Made by a program: the position numbers and the translations under genes
Shown here: positions 40,351-54,453 of the stretch, in pieces
Layout of the letters: each line of letters starts with the position of its first letter
How positions within the stretch are numbered: position 1 is the first letter of the stretch
From: Candidatus Binatia bacterium
GTDB lineage: Bacteria > Desulfobacterota > Binatia > UBA12015
Length of the DNA stretch: 64,000 bases
Reading direction: 5' to 3'
Assembly: GCA_036563615.1 (NCBI GenBank)
Contig: DATCMB010000020.1
Span: 31,410-95,409 of the forward strand
Notes under the pieces: model-generated
What the model was told of the DNA's origin: nothing
Databases searched by the model: none
Seen by the model: the letters and a program-made list of their open reading frames with translations, nothing else

Positions 40351-42357
40351 TCAGACGTCGAGGTCCTGCGCGCCGACGCCGACCGCGCGCTCCATGATGA
40401 GCTGGAAGCGCGGCGCCACGTCGCGACCCATCAGCGTCTGGATCATCTGGTCGGTGGCGGCGGCGTCGTCGATGGTGACGCGCAGCAGCGTGCGCTTCTT
40501 CGGGTCGAGCGTCGTCTCCTTGAGCGTCGCCGGGTTCATCTCGCCCAGACCCTTGAAGCGCTGCACCTGCGGCGTCGCGCGACCTTTGTGCTTGGCGATG
40601 ATCTCGTCCTTCTCGACGTCGTCGCGCGCCCAGTAGGTCTCCTTGCCGATGTCGATGCGGTAGAGCGGCGGCACCGCGAGGTAGAGGTAGCCGCCGCGGA
40701 TCAGCTCCGGCAGGTGACGGTAGAAGAACGTCATCAGCAGGGTCGCGATGTGGTTGCCGTCGGAGTCGGCGTCCATCAGCAGGCAGATCTTGTGGTAGCG
40801 CAGCTTCGAGACGTCGAAGTCCTTGCCGATGCCGCAGCCGAGCGCCTTGACGATGTCGGAAAGCTCGTTGTTCGACAGCACCTTGCTCATCGACGCCTGC
40901 TCGGTGTTCAGCACCTTGCCGCGCAACGGCAGGATCGCCTGGAAGTGACGGTCGCGACCCTGCTTCGCCGAGCCACCGGCGGAGTCGCCCTCGACCAGGA
41001 ACAGCTCGGACTCCTCGGGATCGGTCGACGTGCAGTCGGCGAGCTTGCCGGGCAGGTTGAGGCGGTGCGAGACGGCGGTCTTGCGCGTGACCTCCTTGGC
41101 CGCCGCGCGCGACGCCGTGCGCGCGCGCGCCGCGAGCACGACGCGCGAGGCGATCGCGTCCGCCGACGAGCGGTTGCCGTTCAGCCAGTTCTCGAGCGCG
41201 CTGCGCACGAAGCCGTCGACGGCGGGCGTGAGCTCGGGGTTGTTGAGCCGCTCCTTGGTCTGACCCTGGAACTGCGGGTTCGGGATGAAGCACGACAGCA
41301 GCCCGACCACGCCCTCGCGCACGTCCTCGGCGGCGATCTGCAGCCCGCGCGGGATCTGGTTGTGGATCTCGAGGTAGTTGCGGACGGCCTTGACCATGCC
41401 GCTCTTGAGGCCGTTCTCGTGCGTGCCGCCGGCGCTCGTCGGGATGCTGTTGACGAACGACGAGAAGCTCTCGTTCGTGTCCTCGGTCCAGGCGAGCGCG
41501 CACTCGATGTGCAAGCCGTCGCCGTCGCGCGAGGCGTGGAAGATCTCCGCGGGCACGCGCTTGCGGCCGCTCGCGGCGAGCAGCTTCTCGAGGTAAGCGC
41601 GGATGCCGTCCTCGTAGTGCCAGGTGTGCGACTGCTTCCGCAGCCGGTCCTCGAAGACGACGGTCAGGCCCTTGTGCAGGTAGGCCTTCGCCTCGAGGCG
41701 CTCGGCGATCAGATCCGGGTCGAGCTTGATCGACGGGAAGATCTGCGCGTCGGGGTGGAACTCGATCGTCGTGCCGGTGCCGCGCGCCGGACGCAGCTTC
41801 TTGAGCTTGCTCGTCGCGACGCCGCGCGAGAAGGTCTGCTCCCACTCGGCGCCGTCGCGCTTGACGCGCACCACCATGCGGTCCGACAGCGCCGTCACCA
41901 CCGACGCGCCGACGCCGTGCAGACCGCCCGAGTGGTAGTAGTTCTTCGACTCGAACTTGCCGCCCGCGTGCAGCGTCGTGAGGATCAGCTCGAGCGCCGG
42001 CTTGCGGTACTTCGCGTGCATGTCGACCGGGATGCCGCGCCCGTTGTCCTCGACGGTGACGGTCTCGCCGTCCTCGTGCAGCGTGACGGCGATCCGGTCG
42101 CAGTGGCCGTTCATCGCCTCGTCGACCGAGTTGTCGACGATCTCCCACAGCAGGTGGTGCAGGCCGGCCGACTCGACCGAGCCGATGTACATGCCGGGAC
42201 GCTTCCGGACCGGCTCCAGGCCCTCGAGTACGGTGATGTCCTTGGCCGTGTAGTTCGACGCCACGCCGCCCCCCGCCGCCTTCGCTGCGCGCTTGGTACG
42301 GACGTCGCTCCGGGCTGTCAAGCCACGGCGTCCGGCCTTCTTACCGCGCGTCGGCAA
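40351..42357 (-). CDS. parE: DNA topoisomerase IV subunit B (ParE type)
   Basis: This type IIA ATPase subunit has WEIVDNSVDEA, DNGRGIP (104-110), GGLHGVGAS (144-152), the Toprim EGDSAGGSAKQGR, LPLRGKVLN, DADSDGNHIATLL and QRFKGLGEMN. The IATLL form of the Toprim end and the partner without a GyrA box favour topoisomerase IV over gyrase. It decatenates daughter chromosomes. The full frame starts at a TTG (668 residues) with a basic tail; a GTG at 42264 would give 637 residues and is also possible. The partner subunit lies at 49139-51481. Confidence 0.9.
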   Translation of the reverse strand: MPTRGKKAGRRGLTARSDVRTKRAAKAAGGGVASNYTAKDITVLEGLEPVRKRPGMYIGSVESAGLHHLLWEIVDNSVDEAMNGHCDRIAVTLHEDGETVTVEDNGRGIPVDMHAKYRKPALELILTTLHAGGKFESKNYYHSGGLHGVGASVVTALSDRMVVRVKRDGAEWEQTFSRGVATSKLKKLRPARGTGTTIEFHPDAQIFPSIKLDPDLIAERLEAKAYLHKGLTVVFEDRLRKQSHTWHYEDGIRAYLEKLLAASGRKRVPAEIFHASRDGDGLHIECALAWTEDTNESFSSFVNSIPTSAGGTHENGLKSGMVKAVRNYLEIHNQIPRGLQIAAEDVREGVVGLLSCFIPNPQFQGQTKERLNNPELTPAVDGFVRSALENWLNGNRSSADAIASRVVLAARARTASRAAAKEVTRKTAVSHRLNLPGKLADCTSTDPEESELFLVEGDSAGGSAKQGRDRHFQAILPLRGKVLNTEQASMSKVLSNNELSDIVKALGCGIGKDFDVSKLRYHKICLLMDADSDGNHIATLLMTFFYRHLPELIRGGYLYLAVPPLYRIDIGKETYWARDDVEKDEIIAKHKGRATPQVQRFKGLGEMNPATLKETTLDPKKRTLLRVTIDDAAATDQMIQTLMGRDVAPRFQLIMERAVGVGAQDLDV

Positions 42358-43477
42358 AGCGCCTCGGGGAGAGCAGCGACGTGTCGAACGCGTCGCTGCG
42401 GCCGTGCACGATGAGGTCGGCGGCGATGCGGCCGATCATCGGGCTGGTCTCGATCCCGCAGCCGCCCTGGCCCGCGAGCCAGAAGAAGCCGGGCAGCTTC
42501 GGGTCCTCGCCGACGACGTGCACGCGGTCGGGTGCGAAGGTGCGCAGCCCGGACCAGCGCCGCTTGAGCGTGCGCGGCCGCAGCGCCGGCGCGAGACGCG
42601 CGAAGCGCTCGATGCCCTCGGCGATCACCGTGTCGTCGGGCGTCGCGTCGCACGGCTCCATCGCGTCCTCGTCCATCGGGCTCATCATCAGGTCGCCCGC
42701 TTCCGGCGCGAAGTAGATCCCGTGCGCGTCGCTCGTGATGAGCGGCCAGTCGCCGAGCGCGACGCCGTCGGGCGGCGGGAAGACGACGATCGTGCGGCGG
42801 TGCGGGACGAGCGGGATCGGCGACGCGCCCGCCATGCGCGCGATCGTTCCCGCCCAGGCGCCCGCCGCGTCGACCACGAGACGCGCGCGCAGCGTGCCCT
42901 CGGCGGTCACGACGCCGCGGCAGCGTCCGCTCTCGACCAGCACGTCCTTCACCTCGACGCCGAGCCGCTGCTCGACGCCGCGGCGCCGCGCGTGACGCAG
43001 GTAGCTCGACAGGATCTCGTGCACGTCGAGCCGGCCGTCGTCGGCGACGAGCACGCCGCCCGCGATCTCGTTCGGGTCGACGTAGGGCACGCGCTCGAGC
43101 ACCTCGGCGACCGAGAGCAGCGCGAAGGGCAGGCCGGACGCACGCAGCCGCGGCTCGGCCTCGCGCACCGCGCTCCACTGCGGCTCCGGATAGACGTTGA
43201 TCACCGCCGTGCGCTTGAGCAGCGGGCTCTCCGCGAAGCCCGGCGGCGGGTCGCGGAAGAAGGGTGCGCTCGCGACCTTGATCGCGAGCAGCGTCGGGTT
43301 CGAGTCCATCGAGTTCAGCGTCGCCGCGCTGCGCCCGGTCGAGTGGTAGGCGAGGCTCTGCTCGCGCTCGAGCAGCAGCACGTCGGTGCAGCCGCGCTCG
43401 GCGAGGAAGTAGGCGAGAGAGGCGCCGGCGATGCCGCTGCCGACGATGATCACCTCGCGCTCACGAGGGGTGGACAT
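42341..43477 (-). CDS. FAD-dependent DAO-type oxidoreductase
   Basis: The 378-residue protein starts with VIIVGSGIAGASLAYFLAERG (FAD), has YHSTGRSAATLN, VVDAAGAWAG and a C-terminal GFFWLAGQGGCGIETSP. These fit the glycine/sarcosine/D-amino-acid oxidase (DAO) superfamily, especially D-arginine dehydrogenase-like members. It oxidises an amine or amino acid, substrate unknown. The end overlaps the start of the parE frame by 17 bases if the TTG start is used. Confidence 0.82.
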   Translation of the reverse strand: MSTPREREVIIVGSGIAGASLAYFLAERGCTDVLLLEREQSLAYHSTGRSAATLNSMDSNPTLLAIKVASAPFFRDPPPGFAESPLLKRTAVINVYPEPQWSAVREAEPRLRASGLPFALLSVAEVLERVPYVDPNEIAGGVLVADDGRLDVHEILSSYLRHARRRGVEQRLGVEVKDVLVESGRCRGVVTAEGTLRARLVVDAAGAWAGTIARMAGASPIPLVPHRRTIVVFPPPDGVALGDWPLITSDAHGIYFAPEAGDLMMSPMDEDAMEPCDATPDDTVIAEGIERFARLAPALRPRTLKRRWSGLRTFAPDRVHVVGEDPKLPGFFWLAGQGGCGIETSPMIGRIAADLIVHGRSDAFDTSLLSPRRFADAR

Positions 43478-43670
43478 CGGCGGTCAGCGTAGCAGAGCGG
43501 GGTGACGGGGCGCAGAACGCCGCGAGGCGGCGCAGAGCCGGGCGGCGTCCGGCGGAGGCCGCGGCGACGCGGCGCGATCGGCGACGCCACCTGCGCCGCC
43601 ACCTGCGCCGTCATCCGTTCTTCGCGCGGCACGCTGGCGGGCGCGCGGCGCGCACCTGTACTAGAGCCGC

Positions 43671-44993
<1,323 letters not shown>

Positions 44994-45108
44994 CGAGCTC
45001 GCTCGTCCCTCGAGCCGTCGTCCGCTCGCGCCGATCGCGTGCGCGGCGACCTGGAGAGACCCGCGACGCGCTTGCGTGCGCTGCCGCGTCGTGAGAAGCG
45101 AGCCGGCC

Positions 45109-46524
45109 GTGGCGAACAAGCAGATCTGCGAATCCGCGCGCGACGCCGTGGCCGACGTCCACGACGGCGCCTCGATCCTCGTGCACAGCTTCGGCCCGCC
45201 GCAGGCGTGGCCGACCGACTGCCTGCTGGCGCTCGCCGAGCGCGGGGTCCGCGACCTGACGGTCGTGTGCAACACGCCCGCGGGCGGCCCGACGTCGCTC
45301 AACGTGCTCGCCGACAAGAAGCAGATCCGCAAGCTGATCTGCTCCTACGTCGCGTCGCCGTCGCTGACGACGCCGATCGCCGAGCAGGTGAAGGCGGGCG
45401 AGATCGAGCTCGAGATGGTCCCGCAGGGGACGCTGATCGAGCGCGTGCGCGCGGGCGGCTCCGGGCTCGCGGGCTTCTTCACGCCGACCGGCGTGGGCAC
45501 CGAGGTCGAGCGCGGCAAGGAGGTGCGGGAGTTCGACGGCAAGCGCTACGTCTTCGAGCGCGCGATCCGCACCGACTTCGCGCTGGTCAAGGCGTACCAG
45601 GCGGACGGCGCCGGCAACCTCACGTACCGGCGCGGCGCGCGCAACTTCGGCCCGTGGATGGCGGCCGCGGCGAAGACGACGATCGCCGAGGTGCACGAGA
45701 TCGTGCCGACCGGAACGCTCGATCCCGAGGCGGTGGTGACGCCCGGCATCTTCGTCGACCGCATCGTCAAGACGACGACGCACATCGACGTCGGCGTCCT
45801 GCGCCAGATCCTGCAGCTCGTCGGGCGGCAGAACAACATGGAGGGACGCGCGGTGCGCGACGGCGGTCCGACGGGTCTGCCCGCCGACCTGATGGCGATG
45901 CGCGCGGCGGCGCTGCTGCGCGAGGGCGAGTACGTGAACCTCGGCATCGGTCTGCCGACGCTGGTGTCGAACTACGTCGCGGGACGCGGCGTCACGCTGC
46001 ACAGCGAGAACGGCATCCTCGGCTACGGCGGCTTCCCGGAGGAAGGGCAGGAGGACGTCGATCTCTACAACGCGAGCGGTCAGCTCGTGACGCCGCTGCC
46101 CGAGACCTCGTACTTCGACTCCACCGTGTCGTTCGCGATGGCGCGCAGCGGGCGCGTGTCGACGATCATCCTCGGCGCGTTCCAGGTGGCGCAGAACGGC
46201 GACCTCGCGAACTGGAGCCTGCCGTCGGGCGGCGGCGGCATCGGCGGCGCGATGGACCTCGCCGCGGGGGGCGCGCGCGTGATCGCGCTCTGCTACCAGC
46301 TCGAGCGCAACGGCCGCTCGAAGCTGGTCGACAAGCTCACCTATCCGCCGACGGCGCTCGGCTGCGTCAAGGCGGTGGTCACGGACCTCGCGTACTTCGA
46401 CATCGACGCGGACGGATTCCTGCTGCGCGAGCTCGCGCCCGGCGTGACGGTCGACGACGTCAAGGCGGCGACCGCAGCACCGCTGCGGGTCGCGCGCGAC
46501 GTCAAGGAGATGGAGTTCGCCTGA
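45109..46524 (+). CDS. Fused 3-oxoacid CoA-transferase (SCOT type)
   Basis: This 471-residue protein joins both subunits of a family I CoA-transferase: the A part (ASILVHSFGPPQAWP to about residue 235) and the B part (RAAALLREGEYVNLGIGLPTL onward) with catalytic glutamate in HSENGILG. Mitochondrial SCOT has the same single-chain order. It moves CoA between succinate and acetoacetate or similar acids, for ketone-body or branched-chain breakdown. The start is a GTG at 45109; another GTG 18 bases earlier is in frame. Confidence 0.9.
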   Translation: MANKQICESARDAVADVHDGASILVHSFGPPQAWPTDCLLALAERGVRDLTVVCNTPAGGPTSLNVLADKKQIRKLICSYVASPSLTTPIAEQVKAGEIELEMVPQGTLIERVRAGGSGLAGFFTPTGVGTEVERGKEVREFDGKRYVFERAIRTDFALVKAYQADGAGNLTYRRGARNFGPWMAAAAKTTIAEVHEIVPTGTLDPEAVVTPGIFVDRIVKTTTHIDVGVLRQILQLVGRQNNMEGRAVRDGGPTGLPADLMAMRAAALLREGEYVNLGIGLPTLVSNYVAGRGVTLHSENGILGYGGFPEEGQEDVDLYNASGQLVTPLPETSYFDSTVSFAMARSGRVSTIILGAFQVAQNGDLANWSLPSGGGGIGGAMDLAAGGARVIALCYQLERNGRSKLVDKLTYPPTALGCVKAVVTDLAYFDIDADGFLLRELAPGVTVDDVKAATAAPLRVARDVKEMEFA

Positions 46525-46626
46525 CCGCCGCCGCGCTCGCTCGAGCGCGGCCACGGGTACGTGCGGCGCGCCGTCGTGCCCACGGTCGAGGTCTCGGCGA
46601 GCGCCGCGCGCGCGGCGGCGTCCGCG

Positions 46627-47424
46627 TCACCAGAGCTGGTCGGTGTAGCGGTCCGTGCCCACCACCGTCGGCAGCCACGGCGACGCGAACACGACCTGCC
46701 CGAGCCCGGTCTTCTCGAGCTCCGCTGCGTAGTCGCGGAAGCGCTGCCAGGACGACGCCGCCGGGCCGTCGAGGAACCAGAGCTGCATGTCGAGTCGGTC
46801 GGTGTTCTCGACGAGCGGGATCGACATCGGCGCCTTGCCCTGCGGCACCGGCGACCAGGTCGAGCACATCGCGGCGTCGGAGCCTTGCAGGAAGCGGGGC
46901 AGGAGGTCGCCGCGCAGCCACCGGTCGAGCTGGTCCTGCGCGACGCCCTCGCGGCGCAGCACGGCGATGGTCGCGAGACCCGGGAAGCGGTGGTCGAGCG
47001 CGAGCGCGAGCGGCACCGGATCGGCGTCGCGGTAGTGCACCCAGTCGAGGTGGTACATCAGCGTGTGCACGTGCGTGCGCTGCTCGAAGCCGCGGCCGTT
47101 GCGGTAGAGCCAGTGCGCCTGCTCGTTGCCCCAGGCGCGGTAGTCGTCGAAGCGTCCCTGCTGGATCCAGTACATCGCGACGTACGACCCCGCGCGCACC
47201 GTCGGCTTGGCGATCGGGCTGTCCTCGGGAAAGCGCAGGTTCTTGAGGTCGCGCGTCGCCACCCAGCGCGCGCCGGCGAACAGCCACGGGCCGATCAGGC
47301 AGCCGGCGTAGAAGTGGTCGCGCTCGTACCAGCGGTTGTACGCCACCTCGTGGCCCGGGTGCGGGTCGACCATCGTCAGCAGCATGCTGCCGACCTCGAC
47401 CGGATGATCGTTCGACGTCTCCAT
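46627..47424 (-). CDS. EthD-like / dimeric alpha-beta-barrel protein
   Basis: The 265-residue protein has an N-terminal domain resembling EthD-like barrels (VDPHPGHEVAYNRWYERDHF) and probably a second related barrel (DMQLWFLDGPAASSWQRF to the end). Aromatic and histidine residues are abundant. Such proteins often accompany oxidative or CoA-dependent catabolism but have varied roles. It follows the acyl-CoA dehydrogenase gene by six bases, so the two are co-transcribed. Confidence 0.6.
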   Translation of the reverse strand: METSNDHPVEVGSMLLTMVDPHPGHEVAYNRWYERDHFYAGCLIGPWLFAGARWVATRDLKNLRFPEDSPIAKPTVRAGSYVAMYWIQQGRFDDYRAWGNEQAHWLYRNGRGFEQRTHVHTLMYHLDWVHYRDADPVPLALALDHRFPGLATIAVLRREGVAQDQLDRWLRGDLLPRFLQGSDAAMCSTWSPVPQGKAPMSIPLVENTDRLDMQLWFLDGPAASSWQRFRDYAAELEKTGLGQVVFASPWLPTVVGTDRYTDQLW

Positions 47425-47429
47425 CGCGC

Positions 47430-48578
47430 TCACCACGGGGTCTCGAGATCGCCCTTGCGCAAGCGCTGCGCGATCAGGATCTGCTGCACCTCCGACGAGC
47501 CGTCGTAGATGCGCACCACGCGCGCGTCGCGCCAGATGCGGTCGAGCATGTACTCGCCGCGGATGTAGCCGTAGCCGCCGAGCATCTGGATCGCGTCGTC
47601 GACCGTCTGCCAGAGCGCCTCGCCGCAGAAGTACTTCGCGGTCGACGACTCGCGGATCGCCGGGCTGCCGCGGTCGATGAGCCAGGCGCTGCGGTAGACG
47701 AGCATGCGCGCGGCCTCCGTGCGCGCGCTCATCTGCGCGAGGCGGAAGGCGAGCGCCTGGTGGTCGAGCAGCGGCTTGCCGAAGGTCTGGCGCGCCTCGC
47801 CGTGCTCGATCGCGAGCTCCATCGCCTTCTGCGCGGCGCCGACCGAGCGCGCCGACAGCATCGTGCGTCCCTCGGACAGCGAGCGCTTCGCGATGTCGAA
47901 GCCCTTGCCTTCCTCGCCGAGCAGCGCGCTCGCGGGGATGCGGCAGTCCTCGAACACCAGCTCGCAGATCGCCGAGCCCTTGTGGCCGAGCGTGTCGAAC
48001 ACCTGGCCGATCTGGAAGCCCGGCGTGTCGGTGTCGACGATGAACGCGGTGATGCCCTTCGGCGCGCGCGCGAAGACCACCGCGTGGTGCGCGTACGGCG
48101 CGTTGGTGATGAAGATCTTGCGGCCGTTCAGCACCCAGTGGTCGCCGTCGCGCTCGGCGCGGGTCTGCAGGTTGCCGGCGTCGGAGCCGGCGCCGGGCTC
48201 GGTGAGCGCGAAGCAGCCGAGCCACTCGCCGGTCGCCATCTTCGGCAGGTAGCGCTCCTTCTGCTCCTTGGTGCCGAAGAGGTTGATGCCGGTGCAGCCG
48301 ATGCCGGTATGCACGCTGATGTAGCTCGCGAGGCCCCAGGGACCGCGGCCGAGCATCTCGTGCACGAGCGCCTTCTGCACGACCGTGAGGCCGAGGCCGC
48401 CGTACTCGGGCGCGATCGACAGCCCGAACAGCCCGAGCTCGCGCGCGCGCTCGAGCACGGTGTCGGGCAGGCGGTCGGTTCGCTCGATCTCCTGCCAGAC
48501 CGGGTTGACGACCTCCTCGACGAACTCGCGAACCGTGTCGCGAAGCTGGCGTTCCTCGTCGCTGAGAGTGAAGTCCAT
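47430..48578 (-). CDS. Acyl-CoA dehydrogenase with Asp at the usual catalytic Glu
   Basis: This 382-residue flavoenzyme has ACAD motifs FALTEPGAGSDAG, KIFITNAPYAHHAV, RQTFGKPLLDHQALAFRLA and MLGGYGYIRGEYMLDRIWRDAR. The catalytic loop reads IYDGSSEVQ, with Asp359 where most acyl-CoA dehydrogenases have Glu (IYEGTSEIQ). The alternative glutamate position of isovaleryl-CoA dehydrogenases is a glycine. It may act on a cyclic or branched acyl-CoA, as some Asp-using relatives do; this is inference. It ends six bases before the EthD-like gene. Confidence 0.88.
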   Translation of the reverse strand: MDFTLSDEERQLRDTVREFVEEVVNPVWQEIERTDRLPDTVLERARELGLFGLSIAPEYGGLGLTVVQKALVHEMLGRGPWGLASYISVHTGIGCTGINLFGTKEQKERYLPKMATGEWLGCFALTEPGAGSDAGNLQTRAERDGDHWVLNGRKIFITNAPYAHHAVVFARAPKGITAFIVDTDTPGFQIGQVFDTLGHKGSAICELVFEDCRIPASALLGEEGKGFDIAKRSLSEGRTMLSARSVGAAQKAMELAIEHGEARQTFGKPLLDHQALAFRLAQMSARTEAARMLVYRSAWLIDRGSPAIRESSTAKYFCGEALWQTVDDAIQMLGGYGYIRGEYMLDRIWRDARVVRIYDGSSEVQQILIAQRLRKGDLETPW

Positions 48579-48707
48579 GCGGGATCTCCTCGTTCGGCAC
48601 CGGTCGGTGCGCGCACGCGCGCCGACGCGGCAGTCCTAGCGGAGCGGCCCCGCGAGGCAAAGCGAGGGGGCGCGCGCGCAGCCGGATTGGTCCGAGCGCG
48701 CGGAGGG

Positions 48708-49138
48708 CTACTGCGCGAGCGGCGCGTTCAGACGGTCGTCCTCGACGCCCGCGACCAGCGGCGAGCGCTCGATCGCGGCGCGCTCGCCCTTCGGCAGCGA
48801 CAGGACGACCAGCGGCAGCATGTCGTAGGTCCGCACGACGCGGTGCGGGACGTCGGCGATCGAGCTCAGGAACTCCTCGCGCGTCCGCGCGACGGCGCTC
48901 TTGTAGACCTCCGAGTCCGGTGCCGCGCCGGCGGGCGCCTCGAAGCGCAGGCGGACGATCACCTGGGCTTCGTCCGCTCGGCTCGCGTCGTCGGCGCGCT
49001 TCATCGTGCCCGGCGCCGGATTCTCGGCGCGGCCCGAAGGCGAGTCGACGGCGTCCGGCGGCGCTCCCACCGGCGGCGCGTCACAGGCGACCAGCGCGAG
49101 CGCGAGCAGGGCGCCGTGCACGGCGCGCACGAAGGACC

Positions 49139-49142
<4 letters not shown>
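48708..49142 (-). CDS. Lipoprotein with subtilase I9-propeptide-like domain
   Basis: The 144-residue precursor has a signal peptide and lipobox (LVAC, Cys20), a proline-rich linker and a domain from about residue 59 that resembles the peptidase inhibitor I9 propeptide of subtilases: [10 protein letters not shown] near its start, [15 protein letters not shown], and [18 protein letters not shown] at the end. No protease follows. A free I9 domain can inhibit or help fold a subtilase encoded elsewhere. The ATG overlaps the parC stop as ATGA, so translation is coupled to parC, an odd partner. Confidence 0.65.
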
Positions 49143-51481
<2,339 letters not shown>

Positions 51482-51814
51482 CCCATCCCCCACCCGGCGA
51501 AGGCCGGGAACCTCCTCGGCGGCTTCTAGGCGTTGCGCAGACGTTTCGCCAGCGCAACCGCTCGGTGCATCGCAACGGCCGCGTTGCGCCCCGGCGATGA
51601 CAAATCGCGGCCATCGGGTTGCGATTGCGTCGCTCCGGGGTGCGAGGGGCAAGCGTTTCGCGGGGTTGTGCGCCGTTCGAACGTGAACGCGGCCGCGTTG
51701 CTACGTGTCGCGTGACGACGGCCCGCGCTTTGCACTCGTCGGCGGCGCGGCGTCCGGACGTCGAGCCGTGGGGGAGCGTAGGACGGTGTGGCACGCGGTG
51801 GGCCGAAGACGGCG
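51482..51814. other. Intergenic region with repeated GTTGCG/CGCAAC words
   Basis: The 333 bases between parC and the pilin-like gene hold no clear gene. The six-base word GTTGCG or its complement occurs five times between 51532 and 51623 (51532, 51553, 51571, 51583, 51618), with looser copies after that. No clear promoter boxes were found. The words may be binding sites or a by-product of composition. Confidence 0.3.
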
Positions 51815-52177
51815 ATGAGGACGATGAGCAAGAGAGCGCAAGAGGGCTTCACGCTGGTCGAGCTGCTGGTCGTGGTCGCGATCATCGCCATCCTCGCCGC
51901 GATCGCGATCCCGACCTTCTCGTCCTACCGGGCGGACGGCTACGACGCGCACGCGATCAGCGGGCTCGCGAACCTGGCCCGGGCGGAGGAGGTCTTCTTC
52001 GCGTCGAACGGGCGCTACACGACCGACGTGGCCGAGCTGCCGCCGTACTACCCACCGACCGGGGTTGTCTTGACGGTCACCGACGCGGGCCCGCAGCGCT
52101 TCCGCGCGACCTCGCACCACCCGCTCGGGACGCGCACCTTCACCTGGGACTCGGGGGCGGGCGGGCTGCAGCCGTAG
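51815..52177 (+). CDS. Type IV pilin-like / pseudopilin protein
   Basis: The 120-residue protein has the prepilin peptidase site [10 protein letters not shown] followed by the hydrophobic helix [17 protein letters not shown]. The C-terminal part is a short globular domain ([27 protein letters not shown]) like PilA-type pilins, with no cysteine pair. It would be processed and assembled by a type IV pilus or type II secretion machine, none of which is encoded nearby. The start could also be the ATG nine bases later. Confidence 0.8.
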   Translation: MRTMSKRAQEGFTLVELLVVVAIIAILAAIAIPTFSSYRADGYDAHAISGLANLARAEEVFFASNGRYTTDVAELPPYYPPTGVVLTVTDAGPQRFRATSHHPLGTRTFTWDSGAGGLQP

Positions 52178-52239
52178 CTGCGCCGCAGCGAAGGAGCAGC
52201 ATCCGCGGGAAGAACGAGCCGCGCCCGTAGCGAGGCGCC

Positions 52240-52260
52240 GGGGGCTCTGTTACCGCCCCC
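52240..52260 (+). promoter_or_regulatory. Hairpin immediately before the bipA start
   Basis: GGGGGC (52240-52245) pairs with GCCCCC (52255-52260) around a nine-base loop, ending three bases before the GTG of bipA. It could mask ribosome entry or end pilin transcription, though no T run follows. Confidence 0.4.
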
Positions 52261-52263
52261 AAA

Positions 52264-54111
<1,848 letters not shown>

Positions 54112-54138
54112 GGCGGGGCGCGTCCCCGCGAGGCTCGT

Positions 54139-54453
54139 CTAGCGCGGCCACCATCTTGGCTTGACGCGCGCGTGCAGGTGGTAGTGCTCGGGAATCTGCC
54201 GCATGTGGTCGTCGAAGTAGAGCTCGCCGAGCTGCAGGTTGTCGCCGATCAGGCGCAGCGCTCGCTCCATCACGGCGCGCTCCTCCGCGCTCACCGTGGC
54301 GCGGTGCTCGCCGAGCACGGCCATCGGCACGTCGCACGAGTCGCAGTCGAGGACGGTGAAGGGGAAGGGCTCGAAGAACTGCGCGTACCAGCGGGTCGTG
54401 CGTGCGAGCTCGCAGAGCTCGCACGCCTTCTTCTCGCCCACGCGCGCGCTCAC
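54139..54453 (-). CDS. HIT-like small cysteine-rich protein
   Basis: The 104-residue protein has CELC near the N-terminus, CDSC in the middle and EHYHLHARVKPRWW at the C-terminus. The HYHLHA string fits the histidine triad pattern, and the order (CxxC, VLGEHRATVSAEERAVMERAL, HxHxH) parallels HIT hydrolases in a diverged form. It may bind zinc and nucleotide. Its GTG start overlaps the LLM oxidoreductase stop as GTGA, so the two are translationally coupled. Confidence 0.55.
   Translation of the reverse strand: MSARVGEKKACELCELARTTRWYAQFFEPFPFTVLDCDSCDVPMAVLGEHRATVSAEERAVMERALRLIGDNLQLGELYFDDHMRQIPEHYHLHARVKPRWWPR

Noticed and set aside
43586..43609. Two tandem 12-base repeats as a start of a CRISPR or larger repeat array
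   Set aside because: Only two adjacent copies with no spacer and no further units; a simple local duplication.
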